Shown piece after piece: positions 32,887-44,003 of a DNA stretch of 64,000 bases. Positions within the stretch are counted from its first letter, which is position 1. Every line of letters begins with the position of its first letter. Below the pieces are notes generated by a model. It had not been told where the DNA came from and did not search any database. It worked only from the letters and a program-made list of their open reading frames with translations. Origin of the DNA: Pezicula radicicola (lineage: Eukaryota > Ascomycota > Leotiomycetes > Helotiales > Dermateaceae); contig PDUO01000044.1 in the NCBI GenBank assembly GCA_003008705.1, positions 126,004-190,003 on the forward strand, written 5' to 3'. A program made the translations under genes and the position numbers.

Positions 32887-35140
32887 TCACATCTCACGAT
32901 GATCACCGCCAGTGGTATCCTTCTCCAAACTTTCCTTCTCCCTAACGACACCGGTTGAAGTCCCACCATTCCCGGCACCTCTCAAAATAGCATCCAACCC
33001 AATCTCACGGTTGACCTCCTCCATTCTCTCAAAGTCTGCCTGAGCCGTTCCTTCAGAGCCAAAGATGACATCCATCTCCTCCAGTGTGAGACGTTTAGTC
33101 TCGGGTACGAAAAACCAGACAAAGCCTGCACCGCAGAATGTTAAGATACCAAAGACTAAGTACGTCCCATAGGAAATTCCGGAGATCATGTCGGGTGTTA
33201 CCTGTTTTAGTTAAGTTAGCAAGGTCATTTTGTGTTGAGAGAAAGGAGGCTGTACCTGACCAACAATGAAATTGTTCATCCAGTTGCTACTCGCTCCTAA
33301 GGCAATACCATATGGCCGATTACTTAAAGGCCAAATCTCTGCAACGATAATCCACGCACACGGCCCGAAACTATAGCCGAAGTGAATTACGAACAACCAC
33401 ACCATAGCTACAGCAGCCCAACCTGCTGCTTTGTGTGTGGGCCATTGATCGCGGTTTTTGGCTACTATAACAGCGATGATGATGTGACAGGTGGCCATGC
33501 CTAGTGTATCAAATATATTAGACAGGAGGACTTTTACGGATGAGCATAAGACCATACCTAGAGCTCCGATTGTAAGGATAGGCTTTCGTCCAAGTTTATC
33601 AATGTAGAGAACTGAGGGAATGGTTGCAATAAACATAGCGATGCCAACCACTCCAGTCGCCAACAGGGAGACCGTGTTGGAAGAGAGGCCAAGGGAGGTG
33701 AAAATTGTTGGAGCATAGTATAGAATAGCGTTGATACCAGTCCACTGCTGGAAGAACCTAAAAAAAAAACCATTAGCCGTCCGAATTGTAAGGAATGAAG
33801 AGAGAACAAACATAATAACTGTAGCAATAATAACCCTCTTAAACATAGCCTTCGTCCTGAACAATGATCCAACTGCCACAAATTGTAACTTGAATACATT
33901 CCACTTAGTCAACTCCCTCAAATGTGGCCAGTGCTCAGCCACTGTTCGCTTCTCAAAGAGACTCTGAGCTTTGATCTCCAAGAATTCGAGTTCGACGAGC
34001 TCATGATCTTGAGGAAGTCCACGGAGATTGGCTAGGACTTTGCGAGCCTCTGGCTCTCGATCGTGATGGACGAGCCAACGGGGAGAGAAGGGCATGAATA
34101 TTATGCCGACGAAAAGGACAAGGGCGGGAAACAATTGAAGGCAGATTGGAACGAGCCAGGCTGCATCAGATTGGCCGGCGCCGGTTCCGCCGATGTAGTT
34201 TGTACCACTGAAGCAAAGTCAGTTTACCTACTTACTGAAAACATAGCTGGCTTGGCGAGGAAATTGAATTTGGGGCATTAAACAGGCGAAATCGAGGGAT
34301 GAAAAGGGTCACTCAAATCAAGTTGAGTTCCTCAGGACATTTTGGTGTCCCAACTTCAATTTCCACGACAAGGTTGGTTCATTAAAAAAGCTGGACTTAC
34401 TAATCAATCCAAAAGGAGATCATGATTCCGAAGCAAATCGCCAGTTGCTGAAGTGCAATAAGGGAACCACGGACCTCGGGAGGTGCAACCTCTGCGTTGT
34501 ACATGGGAACAATCATGGAGAGGGAGCCAACACCCATACCACTGGAGCATAGTTAGTTAAAAGAAATGTGTAGGAACGCTAGAGGTCCTACGTGATAAAT
34601 CGGCCTCCGAGAATCGACGAGGCTCCACCACTACAGATATTTAGCAATTTTCTAATATTGAAGAAGAGTAAACTCACGATATGGCGGTCACTTGGATGAT
34701 AACACCAACAATAAATACCGCAGTGGCAATAAGGATACCATACTTCCTCGACAAAGCCTCGGCCATAAATCCAGAGAGCAAAGTCCCAACCCAAGCACCA
34801 AGTTCAAGAATGGATGTCAACCATCCCTTTCGAGACTGATCTTCCGGCAAGTCGGTATCGTAATGACCCATGTGGGATTTGAAAGATGACATGGTCAACA
34901 CTCCAGAGAAAACTCCCTGATTGTATCCTAAATTCTCAATAATTAGGCTTTTATTTCCAAAAAAGGGATCTTTCTAGACCAAAACGTACCATAGAGGAGC
35001 CCACCAATACAGGCAAACATTGCAATGCTAAAGACTCGGAAGTTTTTAACTAGTGCTGCGGGGCCACTGGCTCCCATGAGATTCTGGCGACGCTGAAGAG
35101 CGGCATCGTAGATGCCAGCAGCTTGATGGCCTGCGACCAT
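32887..35140 (-). CDS. MFS sugar transporter (hexose/quinate type)
   Basis: Eight exons on the minus strand: 35140-34990, 34927-34678, 34630-34592, 34541-34401, 34207-33812, 33757-33558, 33500-33256 and 33201-32887, joining to 578 aa. The pattern is that of 12-helix sugar porters: GYNQGVFSG in helix 1, GGRFITGMGVGS, EVAPPEVRGSL, the SPRWLV motif, QQWTGINAILYYAP in helix 7, DKLGRKP and VPETKRLTLEEMD at the end of helix 12. It should import a monosaccharide or related polyol/acid by proton symport at the plasma membrane. The intron at 34208-34400 (193 bp) is unusually long for this window, and exon 3 has only 39 bp. Substrate is not predictable from sequence. Confidence 0.9.
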
Positions 35141-37249
35141 TTTGAACTTGGTATATAGTTACAAGAGTACTTAATTTGGCTCTGGAATAAAACTAGAGAA
35201 ACTTCTCCTGGAAGGCCCGTCTGGGGAAGCAATATTTATAAAGATAAAAATGGGATATGATAAGAGTCAAAAATTACCTTACCCCAGACTTACTGCTCAA
35301 GAGCTCCGGGTAAAAGCGACGGTTAAAATGACAAGCAATGGGCGACGACTTGTGGGGCACAGTCAAGGTTCTATGGTTGATGGCCTGATTAGCACATCGC
35401 GACTGATGATCTCACCCATCTCGGTGGATAGAAGATGCTTATGGTCAGGGCTGGGGATTACCACGAGCCACTATCCAAATCTCTGGATAAAATGAAGGGT
35501 GTAGCACTCTTCCGCTTCAATCGCATTTCTCATCTTGATATGCGAGGAACGAGCATAAGTAGCAGCTACTTTCAAGGTCCTCATGCCTCCTTTCTTATGG
35601 TTAAGTATCTTGTACGGGTACTTGGTGACACTAAACCTCCGCATCTCCATAGCCCCAGTTCTCGGTTAGGGGTGCTGATTTCCGGCTAAATGCAAACATC
35701 CTTGATTCTGGGATCCTTCACCGTAGTCGGTGAAAGACGAGCGAACCACCGACCGTCAACAAACGTCGTCAGCGTAGGACAACAGGCTTTCTGGTAAGGT
35801 GCTGGGTGCTGCTGAAAGACTTGCCGGAAGAGGTGCCGATGTCCTTCATGCTGGGGTTGCTGGGCTGGCAGGGTGATGCTCTTTGAGAAGACGTGATCAG
35901 AAATCTTACATTTGTGGTAGTAGTCATTTGTCAACTCTTGAGCAAAATGTAGTCTCGTAAATACTCAGACATTGATGTTGGGGTAGGTACAACTCTGCTC
36001 AATTTCCGAGACCGGATCTGGTACTGTACCAACGTCCAAGAGTAAGAGCCCACAGGAATGGCTGCTCAGAATGCGAAATCATAAGTCTTGCCTGAGGAAT
36101 CGAACGATGTTTCAACAAATTAAGGTACCTACAGTAGGTAGTACGCCTTGACACGAATAATTCATCTCGTCCTTTCGTATCTACTTTCGTACCTAGGTAG
36201 ATAGAGGGCAACAACATGATGTTGGAGATGTGATGGCTAGTCTCCCACACACGTGACCCCCTCCCTCCCTACAGAAATAACACTAATCACACTGGGGCCA
36301 GCCAGCGCTTAGCCTGCACGCTGGAAACTCGTCCTCTTGTTGACAGACGCGCTCTCCCACCACTCACAACGCTGCGCCATTCTGAAATGGGCCTTCGACA
36401 GAGCTGTACCTGTTTCATGAGACGATCCTATCAATTCCAACGTACCGCAAAGGGTAAGGCTGAGATCGATCAACCTTCATCTACGCCGCCGGGACTGTAC
36501 TATACTGTATTCTCTATCTACCCGCTGCTGCACGTCGTCGAGGTCATCTATTTTTGACCAACCCCGTGAACTCACCCACTGATGATTCTCCAAGCGCCAG
36601 GGCCCGCCCTCTAACCGCCCACGATCGCACACCCTCCCAAATTCGCGGTGCTCATCTCGAGACAACCGCCAACGCGACCCATTGAACCACTCACAACCGC
36701 CGCTGGCTGTCGCATCTTGCTTTTCAGAGACCTCGCGCTTGCTGAGTCGCAAACTGGGGTTTCGTGCTTTCATGAGGAGTCCCACGGTTTGGGAATGCTC
36801 ATTGCGGGAGTGCCTTTGCTAGTCTAAAGAAAGACCTTGGATGTTTCAAGTGGGGTTCATGGTCTCAATTTAGTACTACCCGGCGTCAATGAGGCTACAA
36901 ACATCTTTGTTCTCATCTCGACAATTGTCTTGCAATGATCTTTTGAAATCATGGCCCCGTTATATAAGAACGACCAGCCCTCGTCCAAGTTGACCTCATA
37001 TTCTCTTATTCACAAGCCACTCACTCACTCGCTCTTCCAAGTTCAATTTCATATACCCCACAAAGCAACTTTCCTATCGTCTCATCTCGTCTCATCTCGT
37101 CCTTTCCATCCTTTCTTCTCCTTCGCATCTGACGTCGCCCTGTCGTTCATCCCATCTATCTCCTCGCTTCACCATTTTCCTTCGTTTCAATTCAAGGCTA
37201 AGTCCTCCGAGTCGAGGCATCTAATTCCTAATTGTCACGTCCTCTCTCG
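35141..37249. other. Intergenic: sugar-transporter promoter and Myb-like gene promoter
   Basis: 2.1 kb between divergent genes. Several ORFs of 70-250 codons occur on both strands, but they lack domain signatures and overlap each other. A CTCATCTCGT repeat is at about 37079-37100, followed by a pyrimidine-rich 5' UTR-like stretch. One GTACC/TACCTAGGTAG-rich patch lies at about 36120-36200. No gene supported. Confidence 0.5.
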
Positions 37250-38319
37250 ATGCCCAAAGTCACACGCCAGAGCCACCAAGGTTACTATCGCAGCACCCCA
37301 CTCGCCCAGAACAACCAAGCTATCAACACCAACCACAGTCGCAACACTTCCCGCTCCAGCACCAATAACCAACTCCTCACTCAACAACAAGCAAACGCCG
37401 ACTCAAACGCCGACTCAATGCCTCAACTCCCAAGCCAACAGCACTCCCACTCCCTGGCTCAGAGCTACTACCCGACCCATACCACAACCATGCAGTCTCA
37501 ACCATCTTATCACCAAACACAACAAGCCTACTCCCAAGGCGGCCCTGTCCAGCATCCTCAAAATATGTCATCACAACAATATACCCACATCTCTGCATCT
37601 CAAGCCCAACCAGCACCGACACATTCTCTTCGTCCCTCTTCTGGCGCGTGGAATCCACAAGATGACCAAACTCTCATGGCTGCGCGCGCTAGTGGCATGA
37701 ACTGGGCGCCAATTCAAGCTTCATACTTCCCAACCAAAACACCCAAGTAAGTCCACTTTTTAAAATAAAAAAGGAAATAAAATCTAACATCATCTTCAGC
37801 GCCTGTCGCAAGCGCCATGAACGTCTAATGGAACGCCGCAATGCCTCCGACTGGGACGGACTAAAGCTTGAAAACCTTGCCAAGAACTACATGTCCATGC
37901 GCCGTGAAATCTGGTCTGGACTCGCCGCCCAAACTGGTGAGAAATGGGCTGTCGTAGAGGCGAAATGTATGGCTTCCGGCCTCAAGAATCTTCAAGCCGC
38001 CGCAAGAAGCGGGAGTCGCCGAGAGAGGTTGGGCGTTAATGGCGGGGTGACAGGGGTAGCTTATACAGATGACAGTGGGATTGGACTAGATCTGGGAGAC
38101 GGAGAAGAGTTGGATGAGATGGAGGGTGGTGTTGGTGTTGGTGATGGAGATGAGTATGCTGATAGTGAGGAGAGTGGGAATGGAGGGTATGGCGGTGGAC
38201 ATGCCGGGATGCATCAATACGTTTCTGGAAGGCATCATGGAAGTGGGAGACAACAGTATCAACGACGTCTACCGAGTATGGATATGGGAATTGGTGCTAT
38301 TATCAACCGGAACAATTGA
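37250..38319 (+). CDS. Myb/SANT-like DNA-binding domain protein
   Basis: Two exons, 37250-37746 and 37800-38319, giving 338 aa; the intron has GTAAGT, CTAACAT and TTCAG. The start is the first in-frame ATG (MPKVTRQ); an upstream exon cannot be excluded. Residues 1-125 are rich in Gln, Ser, Asn and Pro. A Myb-like repeat follows (WNPQDDQTLMAARASGMNW, then PTKTPNACRKRHERLMERR), where the spaced Trp residues and the basic recognition-helix-like run are visible. A helical segment (REIWSGLAAQTGEKWAVVE) comes next. The tail is acidic and Gly-rich (residues 260-310). It is likely a nuclear DNA-binding protein, conserved in filamentous fungi by its look, of unknown targets. Confidence 0.75.
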
Positions 38320-40574
38320 GTAGTCTCGGAAAGGGCAGCTATGATATGGCGAGGTAGACTTTGATGGCGTCCGGGGTTGGGATTTGTTTGCTTGCTTGGA
38401 GTATGGAGTTTTTAATTTATTTTAAAGAGGAGAATGTAGAACGGAGTGTAATTCTATAGCCAGAAATCCAACTGTCGTTTACGTATTAAGTCTACGACTA
38501 TAATCGTGGTGATTATCAGCAACTGAGTCTGACTTGAAGACTTAGGTAAAGACTTGAAGTTGCATTGTACTGCACTAATTATTCGCTCGCTAACTTTCAA
38601 TAGACATACATAGATAAAAAACAACTCCTTCCAAAAAACACAAAAACCTACTTATAAATCAACAAGTTTATACCCAGCCAGCATCATATATAAAAACCCT
38701 TCCCCCCCACCCCCAAAAAGAATCTTCAGCCTATCCCCTAGTTCGTTAGTTGTGACCTAGACAGACTACTAAGACGTGCACGACAAACGTATACATTTTT
38801 CAATAGTATATTCCTCAGAGTGTCGAATCCCTGCATGAAGTCACATCTAACGAACTAAGGGAGGGATAATCTAATTCCGGATCAGGATTCAGGAACTCTA
38901 TACGGAGGTAGTCTCCATACCATGTAGCCTCCTCTCGTACTTCTTTAACTTCCTTTCATTCGATCAGACTTTATCGCGCGAGTCTTCTTTTTGTGTGTAG
39001 TATCTGCATATTGTGAGCTTTGATGTATCTTCGTCGTTATTATAGTTAAAGAAAGTGCGTTGTTGAATTGTGTAGATTCGGTCGGGGTCTTTGTCTGATG
39101 ACTATGGATGGATATGGTTAGTTAATTTTTTTTTCTATTCTAGATTCTCTTGAGTGAGATTGAGGGGATGGTGTTGTTGTTGTAGTTGGTTGGATTTTGG
39201 GAATTGGATTTTGGGAATTGGGAATTGGAAATTTGGTGAGGTGGGTGAAAGTACGAATGTACTGTACGAAAGGTATGTCGCGACTCGACTCTTACAGCTT
39301 ATTCTGTGGAGGCTAGGTTCGGCCCCCCCGCGTTTTGGTTGTATTTACATCAGCGCTACTTCGGCTAAACGACAGTTTCTCAGTACCTACGGTTCACCAA
39401 TTGTCTACAGTACGGAGTAGATAGTCTTGAATTATAGCTATATTAATACTTCTACTAATGTTAAGCTTACTATAAGGTAATATTTCCAATGAGTGTTCTC
39501 ATTTAGAAGGACTTATCTCTGTTTAGTAGGTTAAGGTACAGTACCTCCTCCTACATGTCGTTATAATTGGGGTCGTTTACGAAGTACCGTTTCGAAATCG
39601 TTGCCTTAAGCGATATAGTACCTGGTCACGCTGGTCCTGGCCTGGCCTGGGCGTTTATATTACTTATGATGTTTGACTTGTTGTTTTGAAGTTACACTTA
39701 TGGGCAGTCTCTTGTATATCTCTTGTTGAATGGGAAGCAATATGGACAGCAATATGTAGGTGGCAATAGTGGTGGTATTGTGTTCTGTAGTGTGCAATCA
39801 CATGACTATTCCCGTATATTCACTATATTCAACATCTCTTGTAGTTACTTATTAATAATTAAGATTTCGAAAATCTATAAATAATCGAGTAAATATACGT
39901 ACACTAAGTATATCGCTATTTTTACTGTGAATATAGATATAATAAGGTAGATGACTTATTCTCTTTGGTATGCGTGAAGGCTATCTATCCCTCGATCTAT
40001 TATACAACTGGTACTATCTTTTTTATAGTAGCGTAGAAACACTTACTTAGGTTATATTCCTGTCCAATTTAGACTAAGACATAAATGAAGTGCCGCTGAA
40101 TACTTTACCGGAATAATTTACTCCTTCTCTTATACCATGAATAGAATTTTGATTGCGACCGATTATACGAGCTTGAGGTAAGTACGTACTTTATCTATGC
40201 AATCGTACCGACCCACTTAACTTTGTTAGACAATGTATAGTTAGGTATATACCTAGCAGGCCGAAACCTGAATTTATTTAGTAGACCAAGTTGCTTGTAA
40301 CTCTATAAAATATAGGAACAAGTACAGTACTATATCTCAAACTTTTCCCGCCCGCGGGTTTTAAGTAGTTTTAGAAACTTTGTTTTTTCCCCTTGAAGCT
40401 TTACCTATATATTAGTTGCGCATTTGTTAAGTTTGATATTGATTATAACTGTTTTTCTTTGGTTAGTTTTAACCAATCTTTACATGGACTAGCAGCGAAT
40501 TCGGGCAGTAGCCATATCGTCGAATAATGTTTGCGATGGGCACACGGCTGCAGGTGGATCAAGGGATGTACTAC
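38320..40574. other. Gene-poor AT-rich region with one mobile element copy
   Basis: 2.25 kb with no supported gene. After the Myb-like gene's 3' flank, the DNA becomes AT-rich with many TAGTA/TATAC steps from 39420 on. A short mobile element copy sits at 39727-39834. A TACGGAGTA motif lies at 39411-39419. A CCCGCCCGCGGG palindromic GC patch is at about 40347-40360. Confidence 0.5.
39719..39842 (-). mobile_element. Short mobile element copy 2 (108 bp) with 8-bp target duplication
   Basis: The element at 39727-39834 is the reverse complement of the copy at 32321-32475. Read on the minus strand it starts TGTTGAATATAGTGAATATA and ends TTGCTTCCCATTCA. It is bounded by a perfect TCTCTTGT duplication (39719-39726 and 39835-39842). 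It lacks about 47 bp of the middle of copy 1, around the ACAGAAC repeats, and differs by scattered transitions. Two insertions with different duplications prove mobility of the unit. Confidence 0.7.
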
Positions 40575-41198
40575 TCACAAAGTATTGAGGTTGTCGCCAT
40601 AATTCTTCTGTCGCTTTCGAGGTGGTCCTTCATTAGTAGTTTCCTCGGGCTCGGGTTTACTGCCATCATCATGCTCGTCACTTAGCTCTTCCTCCTCTTC
40701 AACATCTTCTATACCATCTTCGTCTTCATTGGCGTTTTTATCGCTTTCCTTCTCTTCCTTGATATCATCAAGAAGATCAGCCATCTCGCTATAGTTGCTA
40801 TTGTCGCTGTCGATACTATCGTCACTCTCATTTTCAGTGCCTCGTTGCTTCCCTTCGCCTCCAATTGCGACCCGACGATTGGCACAAAGTTGTGCAATAA
40901 TGTCGTCCATTGTTAGCTCCTTACTGTCTTGAATCGTTGGCAGGCCAAGTAGGTGCCCATTTAGGATTGGCTGGACCAATGCAGCGTTAAGGCGCTTGCA
41001 CAATTCCACGAGCTCTAGAAACGTTATGGCAGCTTGTTCTATGATTGGTTTTAGGGATGCAACAGGCAAGTTCCCAAATCTATGTACCCTATCAGTATAC
41101 AATACAACCCTATGATCTGTACAGGTATCTATACCTTGATACTGCTTTCTTCGGTATAAGTGCGATAATGCCCTTGCTAAACACTCTGCAGAGGGCAT
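40575..41198 (-). CDS. Unidentified acidic protein fragment with nuclear-localisation-like tail
   Basis: A 207-codon open frame on the minus strand. The first half (RALSHLYRRKQYQGID, KPIIEQAAITFLELVELCKR) looks like a folded helical domain. The second half is strongly acidic (many D/E, about residues 120-195), and the end has PPRKRQKNYG, a basic nuclear-signal-like run. The last codons, AAT ACT TT followed by GTGAGT, could be a splice donor, so the gene may continue to the left. A TGA lies just upstream of the ATG, so an upstream exon is possible too. I do not recognise the family. The 42127-41528 ORF on the same strand may be part of the same gene. It stands in AT-rich, repeat-like DNA, so a transposon or host-gene relic is possible. 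Confidence 0.4.
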   Translation of the reverse strand: MPSAECLARALSHLYRRKQYQGIDTCTDHRVVLYTDRVHRFGNLPVASLKPIIEQAAITFLELVELCKRLNAALVQPILNGHLLGLPTIQDSKELTMDDIIAQLCANRRVAIGGEGKQRGTENESDDSIDSDNSNYSEMADLLDDIKEEKESDKNANEDEDGIEDVEEEEELSDEHDDGSKPEPEETTNEGPPRKRQKNYGDNLNTL

Positions 41199-41527
41199 GC
41201 AACACCTTGCCCCTCAAAATATACCTCGAAACCGTATGTTTTTCGCTCTCCTTGAGATGGAGGGTGCGAGCAAGGAAGGAAAGGCACCTACTGCTGGATG
41301 TTACGGCAACCGCCGGGTCCCTATCCCTAGCTAATAAAATATTAGTGTATCGGGCTGCTAGTATCTCAGTATTTGTTTACTAATATGAAATATAAGTCGT
41401 ATATGCGTATATACTAGCGATAGAGTTTAAAGGCGTGTACATCATTATACTTAGGTTCTAGTATAATAGTTGTAGCAATATCCTATAGTACCTAGCTTAA
41501 CACTAGGGGACAATCCTCCTTCATGGC

Positions 41528-42127
41528 CTATCGAGCAAGCTTAGGGATGTTTCCTAGAAGACTACGGCTCGTGGTCCTGGAGAAGAAACGTATAATCTTA
41601 ACCGTGCACCGCTGGCCCTCACCCTTCATGATGTCTTTGACCAATGTATCGAGGACGCTTGTGACTTTGCGGCAGTGGAGCCGCTCTTTTCTATCGCCCC
41701 CTCTCCCAATTGGAAATACTTCGTTGCGCAGCCATTCACCAAACCGCACAGCTCGCTCTTGAATGTCATCAGCATTCATTCCAGCAAATGTAGATGTAAT
41801 TGTGAACTTCACAGGCTCTTCTGAATAGTACGGTGCTACCTGCATATTGCGGACGACTATCACACTGTCAACATCTTTCTCGTCGTCGTTGAACGCTGGG
41901 CTGTTCGGTCTAGAGTTGCGACCTAGCTGTCGAACCAACTGGGGACGTGCCTCCTGTTCCTCCCCCTCCACCTCTTCATCCTGCAGGTGTGTCTCCTCTT
42001 CCTCCTCTTCCTCTCCAGAATATCTCTGCAGCACCTCAATTTCCTCGACATCTATATAAATACGATCAATGGGGTTAAGCTGGAGTGTATCATAATAATG
42101 AATGATACATCCAAAAAATCGGCGCAA
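41528..42127 (-). CDS. Unidentified acidic ORF, possibly 5' part of the gene at 40575-41198
   Basis: A 199-codon frame on the minus strand, opening just after a TAG and lacking a clear ATG at its start, so it is likely an internal exon or a damaged gene. It reads LNPIDRIYIDVEEIEVLQRY, then a run of about eight Glu in a row of acids, QLGRNSRPNSP, and a compact C-terminal part (VKFTITSTFAGMNADDI; EWLRNEVFPIGRGG; LDTLVKDIMKGEGQ). I do not recognise the family. The codon pattern looks coding across its length. The 330-bp gap to the next ORF (41199-41527) has no obvious frame-restoring intron. Confidence 0.35.
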   Translation of the reverse strand: MRRFFGCIIHYYDTLQLNPIDRIYIDVEEIEVLQRYSGEEEEEEETHLQDEEVEGEEQEARPQLVRQLGRNSRPNSPAFNDDEKDVDSVIVVRNMQVAPYYSEEPVKFTITSTFAGMNADDIQERAVRFGEWLRNEVFPIGRGGDRKERLHCRKVTSVLDTLVKDIMKGEGQRCTVKIIRFFSRTTSRSLLGNIPKLAR

Positions 42128-42443
42128 GACGATCCAATTCTAGAGAAGGAATATCCACAAGAAATGAGCATATTGTGAGCTTTCTTTCTCTTCCCTTGCT
42201 GTCACGGTCCGAGAATATGCGCTCTGGGACTGCGAATATTCAGTTTGCTGATACCATAGTTGGTGATACCGTATTCTGTTGTCTCTGTTGTAGAATAATG
42301 TTATCATTCAGAAGGGCCAAAGCCCATCTCTGTTACATGTAGGTACTTCGTAGCTTTGAAGTTGCTCCCGAATGTCCTCGTCATGATTGGATACCCCACA
42401 CGGAACGGATTAACCCATGGCTCCTTAAGTTCCCAATTAAATC
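42128..42443. other. Upstream region of COX10
   Basis: 316 bp containing the COX10 promoter/5' UTR; no gene seen. Confidence 0.4.
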
Positions 42444-44003
42444 ATGCGACCCAAAAAGCACAACCATGAATCGTCGTCGAAGCGTCCAAGGCCAGCAATG
42501 ATTATACGGTCCACTCCCTCGAGTGTGCTTCGATCCAATGGCCTCAGCTCAATCTGTCTGGCATGTTTTCAGCAGACAACAACCTCAGCGAGCCGGCAGA
42601 TAACACGCAATTTCTCGCAAACCTCGAATATCAGGGCCGCAATAACCAGAGGGAGCCCACGTCTGCGAGCTGGATACTTCTCAGCAAACGCTTTATTAGA
42701 AAAGGCAAGGGCTAGTGCTAGGAGAGCTGCTTTGACGTCGACAGTCATTGATGGAGATATCAATGGCGTGAATGGGTCTGCGAGTATATCGGAACAATTA
42801 CCAGTATCGGATACACAGGACCTACCCCACCGCAGACGACAGAAAGCTCGAAAAGAAGCAGCAGCAGCAGCAGCGTCAAACCCGGAACTTGTCCTCCCTC
42901 AAAATGCCTCAGACTCTCTCACAACCAGCGCTTCTAAAGCTCCACCCTCATCCTTCCACCGAATCTTCTCCTCGTGCCTCTCGCTCTCCAAACCCCGACT
43001 CTCCGTGCTGGTGGTTCTTACAGCAATGGCTTCCTACTCTTTATACCCAGTACCTGAGCTTCTCTCGCCATCTGCAACCGATGCTCCCTCTCTCAGCACG
43101 CTGACTCTTCTTTTTCTGACGACTGGAACGACTTTATGCTCTGCGAGCGCAAACGCCTTCAACATGTTATACGAGCCGAAGTGGGACGCTATGATGAGTA
43201 GGACAAAGAACAGGCCTCTTGTTAGAGGGTTGATCTCTACACGTGGTGCTGTCATTTTTGCCGTTTTAAGTGGCATGGTCGGAATAGGGTCCCTATACTA
43301 TGGTGTAAACCCAACAGTCGCTTTCCTCGGTGGCCTCAACATTGCCTTATACGCGGGGGCTTACACACCTCTCAAACGAATATCCTGTGTTAATACCTGG
43401 ATTGGTGCAGTGGTTGGTGGCATCCCACCACTAATGGGCTGGGCGGCAGCAGCAGGACAATCCGCGCGTCACGGCGACTGGAAAGAACTCTTGTTTGGAG
43501 AGCAGAGTGTAGGTGGCTGGATCATGGCTGCTTTGTTAGTGGCATGGCAGTTTCCACATTTCATGTCGCTGTCTTGGTCTATCAGAGAAGAGTATAAGAA
43601 CGCAGGGTACAAGATGCTCTGCTGGGTCAACCCTGCCCGTAATGGACGAGTCGCACTCCGCTATTCCATTTCCTTCATTCCCATCTGTATCGCACTCAGC
43701 TACTTCGGTGTAACAGAATGGTCCTTCGCCGTGGCTAGCACACCGCTCAACTTATGGCTGATTCGGGAGGCGGTCGTCTTCTGGAAACACGAAGGCTATA
43801 AGGGTAGTGCAAGAGGCCTGTTCTGGGCCAGTGTTTGGCACTTACCTGGAGTACTTATGATGGCCATGGTACTGAAGAAAGGGCTATGGCAGAGAGTTTG
43901 GAGAGCTGTTGTTGGCGAGCCTGATTTGGAGGAGGATGAAGAGTGGGAGGACGAGGAAGAGGATGTTGTAAGAACAAGCCCTGTTGCGATACCATCTCGT
44001 TGA
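42444..44003 (+). CDS. COX10: Protoheme IX farnesyltransferase, mitochondrial (COX10)
   Basis: Single exon of 519 aa. An alternative start at 42498 (MIIRSTPSSVLRS) would leave a typical mitochondrial targeting peptide, rich in Arg, Ser and Thr and free of acids. The enzyme core starts near residue 180 (LSLSKPRLSVLVVLTAMASY). The polyprenyl-binding motif NMLYEPKWDAMMSRTKNRPL is at about 238-257, with the Asp-rich N...D...R pattern of UbiA-type prenyltransferases. The second loop motif (GAYTPLKR) and about eight to nine membrane helices follow. It adds the farnesyl tail to heme b to make heme O for cytochrome c oxidase, in the inner mitochondrial membrane. The acidic tail after residue 490 (EEDEEWEDEEEDVV) is outside the core. 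A housekeeping gene and a good anchor for the region. Confidence 0.95.
   Translation: MRPKKHNHESSSKRPRPAMIIRSTPSSVLRSNGLSSICLACFQQTTTSASRQITRNFSQTSNIRAAITRGSPRLRAGYFSANALLEKARASARRAALTSTVIDGDINGVNGSASISEQLPVSDTQDLPHRRRQKARKEAAAAAASNPELVLPQNASDSLTTSASKAPPSSFHRIFSSCLSLSKPRLSVLVVLTAMASYSLYPVPELLSPSATDAPSLSTLTLLFLTTGTTLCSASANAFNMLYEPKWDAMMSRTKNRPLVRGLISTRGAVIFAVLSGMVGIGSLYYGVNPTVAFLGGLNIALYAGAYTPLKRISCVNTWIGAVVGGIPPLMGWAAAAGQSARHGDWKELLFGEQSVGGWIMAALLVAWQFPHFMSLSWSIREEYKNAGYKMLCWVNPARNGRVALRYSISFIPICIALSYFGVTEWSFAVASTPLNLWLIREAVVFWKHEGYKGSARGLFWASVWHLPGVLMMAMVLKKGLWQRVWRAVVGEPDLEEDEEWEDEEEDVVRTSPVAIPSR

Noticed and set aside
36951..37700. 249-codon ORF upstream of and overlapping the Myb-like gene
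   Set aside because: Different frame from the Myb-like repeat, low-complexity and pyrimidine-driven composition, no domain.
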